DNA from: an uncultured Bacteroidota bacterium
Lineage (GTDB): Bacteria > Bacteroidota > Bacteroidia > 2-12-FULL-35-15
Direction of reading: 5' to 3'
DNA length: 9,241 bases
Assembly (NCBI GenBank): GCA_903881065.1
Contig: CAIRRW010000363.1
Coordinates: 1 to 9,241, forward strand
The translations under genes and the position numbers were made by a program. Shown piece by piece: positions 5,519-9,241 of the stretch. The notes under the pieces were generated by a model. That model had not been told where the DNA came from. It saw nothing but the letters and a program-made list of their open reading frames with translations, and searched no databases. Position 1 is the first letter of the stretch; every line of letters begins with the position of its first letter.

Positions 5519-7435
5519 TTATTTCTTTTCGTCTTTCACTTCTTCAAAGTCAACGTCGGTTACTTCGCTGTCTTTCTTTTCCTCGGTATGAGGTTCTCCA
5601 CCCTGTGGATTTCCATTTGCACCAGCACCTTGCGTTGCATTATACATATCCTGCGAAGCGGCTTGCCATCCTGCATTTAGTTTTTCAAGAGCGGCATCAA
5701 TACCCGTCAAATCTTTAGATGCATGAGCAGTTTTTAATTCTGTCAAGGCACCTTCAATCACTGATTTTTTCTCTGCCGGAATTTTATCTCCATACTCCTT
5801 CAATTGTTTTTCTGTCTGGAAGATAGTAGAATCAGCAGTATTTATTTTTTCGATTTCCTCTTTTGCTTTTTTATCTGCTTCCGCATTTGCATCAGCATCA
5901 GCTTTCATTCGTTTGATTTCATCCTCAGTCAATCCTGATTTCGCTTCAATACGTATGTTATGCGATTTACCTGTTGCTTTATCTTTAGCAGATACTTGCA
6001 AAATACCATTGGCATCAATATCAAAAGTAACTTCTACTTGAGGCACACCGCGTGGTGCAGGAGGTATTCCATCTAAGTTAAATTCCCCTAACTTACGGTT
6101 ATCTCTCGCCATAGCGCGTTCTCCCTGATAAACCACAATCTGTACCGAAGGCTGATTATCGCTTGCAGTAGAAAATGTTTCTGATTTTTTAGTAGGAATA
6201 GTTGTGTTTGATTCAATCAATTTTGTGAACACTCCGCCCATAGTTTCAATACCTAATGATAACGGAGTAACATCCAGCAACAAAACATCTTTTACTTCAC
6301 CAGTCAACACACCACCTTGAATTGCAGCACCAATTGCTACCACTTCATCAGGATTCACTCCTTTCGAAGGAGCTTTTCCGAAAAACTTTTGCACTGCATC
6401 CACAATAGCAGGGATACGAGTTGAACCACCCACCAAAATTATTTCGTTGATATCATTCACAGTTAAACCTGCATTTTTCAAAGCTGTTTTGCAAGGCTCG
6501 ATAGTACGTTTAATCAAATCATCAACCAACTGTTCAAACTTTGCACGAGTTAAAGTACGTACCAAATGTTTTGGTATTCCATCAACAGGCATTATATAAG
6601 GTAAGTTAATTTCGGAAGTTGCTGTGCTCGATAATTCAATCTTCGCTTTTTCAGCAGCTTCTTTCAAACGTTGCAAAGCCATTGGGTCTTTTGATAAATC
6701 CAAACCGCCATTCTCTGATTTAAATTCAGCAACTAACCAGTCAATTATTTTATGGTCAAAGTCATCACCGCCTAAGTGAGTATCGCCGTCTGTTGATTTT
6801 ACTTCAAACACACCATCACCTAATTCCAAAACTGACACGTCATGTGTTCCTCCTCCGCAGTCAAATACTACAATCTTCTGGTCTGTATGTTTTTTATCCA
6901 ACCCATACGCTAAAGCAGCTGCAGTAGGTTCGTTGATTATACGTTTTACTTTTAAACCTGCTATCTCTCCAGCTTCTTTAGTTGCCTGACGTTGTGCATC
7001 ATTAAAGTATGCAGGAACAGTAATAACTGCTTCTGTTACTTCGTGTCCTAAATAATCTTCAGCAGTTTTTTTCATCTTCTGAAGAATCATTGCAGAAATT
7101 TCCTGAGGGGTATATTTTCTGTCGTCAATCAAAACGCGTGGAGTATTATTGTCTCCTTTTACCACTTTATAAGGTACGCGAGTAATTTCTTTTGTTACTT
7201 CATCAAACGTATGTCCCATAAATCGTTTGATAGAATATACAGTTTTTATAGGATTAGTGATTGCCTGACGTTTAGCAGGGTCGCCCACTTTACGTTCACC
7301 GCCTTCCACAAATGCTACAATAGAAGGTGTCGTACGTTTTCCTTCGCTATTAGGAATTACAACCGGCTCATTACCTTCCATTACGGATACGCAAGAGTTT
7401 GTTGTTCCTAAATCGATTCCAATTATTTTGCTCAT
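5519..7435 (-). CDS. dnaK: Molecular chaperone DnaK (Hsp70)
   Basis: A 638-residue Hsp70, full length. It binds exposed hydrophobic peptides in an ATP-driven cycle with DnaJ and GrpE in the cytoplasm. The ATPase domain starts with IIGIDLGTTNSCVSV (phosphate 1, residues 4-18). Phosphate 2 is V-F-D-C-G-G-G-T-H-D (about 190-199), and the adenosine motif includes VGGSTRIPAI. The linker VLLLDVTPLSLG leads into the substrate-binding domain, with FSTASDNQPSVQIVVYQGER, followed by the helical lid and a Gly/Gln/Asn-rich tail ending EEVKDEKK. The canonical Leu and Phe of the phosphate 2 loop (DLGGGTFD in E. coli DnaK) are Cys193 and His198 here; the phosphorylatable Thr197 is kept. I believe this variant occurs in related Bacteroidota. 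grpE and dnaJ are not adjacent, so the gene is transcribed alone. No CIRCE operator (TTAGCACTC type) is visible upstream. Confidence 0.98.
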   Translation of the reverse strand: MSKIIGIDLGTTNSCVSVMEGNEPVVIPNSEGKRTTPSIVAFVEGGERKVGDPAKRQAITNPIKTVYSIKRFMGHTFDEVTKEITRVPYKVVKGDNNTPRVLIDDRKYTPQEISAMILQKMKKTAEDYLGHEVTEAVITVPAYFNDAQRQATKEAGEIAGLKVKRIINEPTAAALAYGLDKKHTDQKIVVFDCGGGTHDVSVLELGDGVFEVKSTDGDTHLGGDDFDHKIIDWLVAEFKSENGGLDLSKDPMALQRLKEAAEKAKIELSSTATSEINLPYIMPVDGIPKHLVRTLTRAKFEQLVDDLIKRTIEPCKTALKNAGLTVNDINEIILVGGSTRIPAIVDAVQKFFGKAPSKGVNPDEVVAIGAAIQGGVLTGEVKDVLLLDVTPLSLGIETMGGVFTKLIESNTTIPTKKSETFSTASDNQPSVQIVVYQGERAMARDNRKLGEFNLDGIPPAPRGVPQVEVTFDIDANGILQVSAKDKATGKSHNIRIEAKSGLTEDEIKRMKADADANAEADKKAKEEIEKINTADSTIFQTEKQLKEYGDKIPAEKKSVIEGALTELKTAHASKDLTGIDAALEKLNAGWQAASQDMYNATQGAGANGNPQGGEPHTEEKKDSEVTDVDFEEVKDEKK

Positions 7436-7457
7436 TTTATTTAAATTTTAGTTGTTA

Positions 7458-7489
7458 CAATTTTAATATTACGGTTAGCCTTTTTCAAT
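7458..7489 (-). promoter_or_regulatory. Candidate dnaK promoter
   Basis: On the minus strand an ATTG at 7486-7489 is followed, after 20 bp, by TAAAATTG at 7458-7465. This fits the TTG / TAnnTTTG layout with one mismatch in the -7 box. Transcription would begin roughly 15 bases before the ATG. No Shine-Dalgarno sequence is visible, as usual for the phylum. Confidence 0.5.
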
Positions 7490-7491
7490 CA

Positions 7492-7527
7492 TTATGCCAT
7501 TACCTTTTTGTTGTAATTATGGCATAA
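7492..7527. repeat. Inverted repeat TTATGCCAT / ATGGCATAA just upstream of the dnaK promoter
   Basis: Perfect 9-bp arms at 7492-7500 and 7519-7527 with 18 bp between them, ending 3 bp from the -33 element. The motif ATTATGGC is shared with the neighbouring terminator stem, so the four arms could pair in different ways. It may be an operator for dnaK or only a decayed second copy of the terminator. Confidence 0.45.
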
Positions 7528-7556
7528 AAAAACGCCATAATCAAATTATGGCGTTT
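7526..7556 (-). terminator. Intrinsic terminator of the DUF4249-like gene
   Basis: Perfect 12-bp stem AAACGCCATAAT / ATTATGGCGTTT (7530-7541 and 7545-7556) with a 3-base loop. On the minus strand it is followed by a run of seven T, three of which close the stem. It starts 25 bases after the stop at 7582. Confidence 0.88.
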
Positions 7557-7581
7557 AAAATATGACAAAGAGGCAGTAGTT

Positions 7582-8661
7582 TTAAGGGCAAATTATCAGA
7601 TTGCCTGTTGAGTTTAGGAATTTCAATCCCTTTGTGTAGCGTCCACAAGCAAGCGAATCTAATGTGGTTGACTGCAACTTTCTACTAATTGGATGCTCAT
7701 TGAATCGGGAAGAGAGAAGCCCTAATCCATTTGTAATATTAGTATAAATCGGTTTATCCTGCACTATTCCAGTTGAAGGAGCATTAACCTGAATATATGT
7801 ATTCAAATCATCCCCTCCTGCAGTTAAATGTATTTCTGTTTTTAATGCCCTTCTGGCAATTGCAGGTAAAGGTTTGCCGCTTAACTGGCTACCAATAAAT
7901 TGCAGGTACTCCTGCCCGATGAAATCAAATTCCATAGCTTCGTTACCTCCTAAGCCTTGGGTATTCTGAGAAGGAAATTGCCAATCGAGATGCAACGTAT
8001 CATTCCCTGCATCTGTTCCACTTATTGTAGAATCTATATAATTAAAACGGATAGATGGCTGGTAAATTCTTGCATTTGCTCCGCTATTCCATTTTATAAA
8101 GAAGCGAAAATTATCATTATTTGGTATTATAAAACTAAGCACTGGATTTGCAGCTGTAGAAGGAGTAGGACTTACAAATAAACCTATACTGGATATTAAT
8201 GAAGTTTGAGCACTTACCTGTGTTCCTGTTTCACTATTAGAAATAACCAACTTGTAATTATTTGCTGTATTAAAAAACCCAGCACCTAATGCTGCACTAT
8301 CAATAGAATAAATAACATTTGCCTGATCGAGACTATAAAAAATTCCCGGGTCTTTTGGTATTGAATTATCTGCTGATAAAGTCTTTTCTGAAACCAAGTT
8401 CCCATAAACATCCAACCTTTGAAGCTTTACACTTAATGCATGTGCATATTGAGAAGAATCTTTTAGCTGTGCATATGCAAATGCATTTCCCTGTCCTAAG
8501 AATGCTTTATTGATTTTAATATATTGTTTAGTTTGTGATTGATCCAATAACCCATAAACAACCATTGTTTCTTTATATTGACCGGTAACATCCATTTTTG
8601 TACTGCAAGCCGAAAACAACAGTGTTGTTAAGAACATTAAATAAACATATTTCTTTTTCAC
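7582..8661 (-). CDS. DUF4249-like outer-membrane lipoprotein
   Basis: About 359 residues. The N-terminus is a lipoprotein signal: Lys-Lys-Lys, a hydrophobic run, then the lipobox L-F-S-A-C, with the lipidated Cys at residue 19 of this start. The mature part is rich in beta strands. It has the V-V-Y-G-L-L-D-Q opening followed by Q-Y-I-K-I-N-K-A-F-L, and a C-terminal YTNITNGLGLLSSRF segment, which resemble the DUF4249 proteins of Bacteroidota. These often sit beside TonB-dependent receptors, but none is visible here. No catalytic motif is seen. Start: there is no ATG. GTG at 8659-8661 gives M-K-K-K-Y-V-Y-L, a classic signal start. A TTG three codons upstream (8668-8670) is the alternative and would give 362 residues. 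It has its own promoter and terminator, so it is monocistronic. The family match is from memory and moderately sure; the lipoprotein call is firm. Confidence 0.7.
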   Translation of the reverse strand: MKKKYVYLMFLTTLLFSACSTKMDVTGQYKETMVVYGLLDQSQTKQYIKINKAFLGQGNAFAYAQLKDSSQYAHALSVKLQRLDVYGNLVSEKTLSADNSIPKDPGIFYSLDQANVIYSIDSAALGAGFFNTANNYKLVISNSETGTQVSAQTSLISSIGLFVSPTPSTAANPVLSFIIPNNDNFRFFIKWNSGANARIYQPSIRFNYIDSTISGTDAGNDTLHLDWQFPSQNTQGLGGNEAMEFDFIGQEYLQFIGSQLSGKPLPAIARRALKTEIHLTAGGDDLNTYIQVNAPSTGIVQDKPIYTNITNGLGLLSSRFNEHPISRKLQSTTLDSLACGRYTKGLKFLNSTGNLIICP

Positions 8662-8698
8662 GAATATCAATTCTTTGGTTTTTAAAATTATAAGAGTG

Positions 8699-8706
8699 CA
8701 AATGTA
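8699..8706 (-). promoter_or_regulatory. Bacteroidota -7 box for the DUF4249-like gene
   Basis: The minus strand reads TACATTTG, a perfect TAnnTTTG, 37 bases before the GTG start. No clear TTG -33 box lies at the right distance. Confidence 0.55.
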
Positions 8707-8717
8707 TTAATTTATTC

Positions 8718-8736
8718 AATTATCGCGTGTATAATT
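8718..8736. promoter_or_regulatory. Short inverted repeat upstream of the DUF4249-like promoter
   Basis: AATTAT and ATAATT arms of 6 bp flank CGCGTGT. The repeat lies where a regulator could touch the -33 region. The arms are AT-only in an AT-rich spacer, so chance is a serious alternative; the GC-rich centre is the only notable part. Confidence 0.2.
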
Positions 8737-8824
8737 AAGGTATAAATATTATTAATGTAGGTGAAGTTAGGTACTTTTATGTTTATAGGTTTAATTAACT
8801 GCGTGGAAACATTTATGAAATAAA

Positions 8825-8851
8825 AAAAGACCAACTTTCTATTGGTCTTTT
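8825..8851 (-). terminator. Intrinsic terminator downstream of the nitroreductase gene
   Basis: 10-bp stem AAAAGACCAA / TTGGTCTTTT with a 7-base loop. On the minus strand the stem ends in a run of seven T. It lies about 120 bp past the nitroreductase stop. The plus-strand side is also T-rich, but no plus-strand gene reads into it. Confidence 0.8.
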
Positions 8852-8971
8852 CTTTCAAAGCAAAACAATATTATGCTACCTCATTTGTTTTGCAGGCATT
8901 GAAAAAGGTTTTCAGAAAGAGTAGTAAATGGAATTTTTTTCATCCGTCTATTATTTTTTAATACTTAAAAA

Positions 8972-9241
8972 TTACGAAGCCTTTAAATAAACTACATTAT
9001 CCTTCCTTCTTTCATGTGTCTCCGGATTCTCGTCTCCGTAGCCAAATATTACAGCCAGATGTATCTGCTCAGTTGCTGGTATATTTAATCTGGAATATTC
9101 ATCTGTGTTCTCAATATACTTTGCCAGCCCTATAGGACAGCTGCTAATACCAAGTGATTTAGCTGCAAGCATCATATTTTGTGCACACATACCTATATCT
9201 AACGCCGCCCATTCATTATTTTTGGAAGAAGTAATAAATAT
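8972..9241 (-). CDS. Nitroreductase-family flavoprotein, N-terminus cut off by the window edge
   Basis: The C-terminal 89 residues are visible and the frame is open to the right edge; the Met at 9190 is internal, not the start. The segment WAALDIGMCAQNMMLAAKSLGI, then S-S-C-P-I-G, is the conserved helix and loop of the nitroreductase fold that packs on FMN. It is followed by the usual L-N-I-P-A-x-E-Q-I-H-L-A-V-I-F-G-Y-G-D-E strand and a short basic tail (H-E-R-R-K-D-N-V). Family members are FMN-dependent dimers that reduce nitroaromatics, quinones, flavins or other substrates with NAD(P)H; the substrate cannot be told from this part. The N-terminal FMN-phosphate-binding arginines lie outside the window. 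A terminator follows 120 bp downstream. Confidence 0.85.
   Translation of the reverse strand: MFITSSKNNEWAALDIGMCAQNMMLAAKSLGISSCPIGLAKYIENTDEYSRLNIPATEQIHLAVIFGYGDENPETHERRKDNVVYLKAS

Larger units (their letters stand above)
8662..8971. other. 310-bp non-coding spacer before the nitroreductase gene's 3' end
   Basis: Contains the promoter of the DUF4249-like gene (8699-8706), a small AT-rich inverted repeat (8718-8736) and a terminator hairpin (8825-8851). The 120 bp between that hairpin and the nitroreductase stop carry no recognisable feature; a 20-codon open frame there has no supporting signals. Confidence 0.65.

Noticed and set aside
7436..7581. CIRCE/HrcA heat-shock operator for dnaK
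   Set aside because: The inverted repeats here are TTATGCCAT-type with an 18-bp gap; the CIRCE consensus TTAGCACTC-N9-GAGTGCTAA is absent.
8881..8943. 20-codon minus-strand open frame beginning Met-Lys-Lys-Ile-Pro
   Set aside because: No promoter box or family resemblance, and it lies between a stop codon and a terminator; most likely chance.

Overview
The window is AT-rich bacterial chromosome from the phylum Bacteroidota, most likely the Chitinophagales/Sphingobacteriales side. Four things point there: a DUF4294 protein, a DUF4249-like lipoprotein, the secreted protein after dnaB that Bacteroidota genomes often mislabel 'asparagine synthetase B', and several promoters of the Bacteroidota type (-7 box TAnnTTTG) with no clear Shine-Dalgarno sites. 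There is no rRNA, tRNA, insertion sequence or CRISPR array.

Layout, left to right. Positions 1-2076 hold three minus-strand genes: an SGNH/GDSL-hydrolase-like membrane-anchored protein cut by the left edge, a DUF4294 protein, and a PhnP-like metallo-beta-lactamase-fold hydrolase with a GTG start. A 534-bp non-coding spacer (2077-2610) separates the hydrolase from the divergent dnaB. The spacer holds the most unusual item here: nine copies of a TAGTAAC core placed exactly 21 bp apart (2174-2348). Nearer dnaB are a triple 11-bp repeat and an inverted repeat, just before a promoter that abuts the dnaB start codon. dnaB (2611-4149) and the secreted GATase-like protein (4153-5421) form a two-gene plus-strand operon ending at a strong hairpin shared with the convergent dnaK.

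dnaK (5519-7435, minus) has its own promoter, below a cluster of related inverted repeats. One of these repeats is the terminator of the next gene, a DUF4249-like outer-membrane lipoprotein (7582-8661, minus). After a 310-bp spacer with a promoter and a terminator, the C-terminal part of a nitroreductase-family flavoprotein (8972-9241, minus) runs off the right edge.

The genes are mostly independent housekeeping or envelope functions (replication, protein folding, a hydrolase, lipoproteins) rather than one pathway. The candidate undescribed system is the 21-bp phased repeat array between the hydrolase gene and the replicative helicase gene. It looks like a helically phased protein-binding array, but its function cannot be read from sequence alone.
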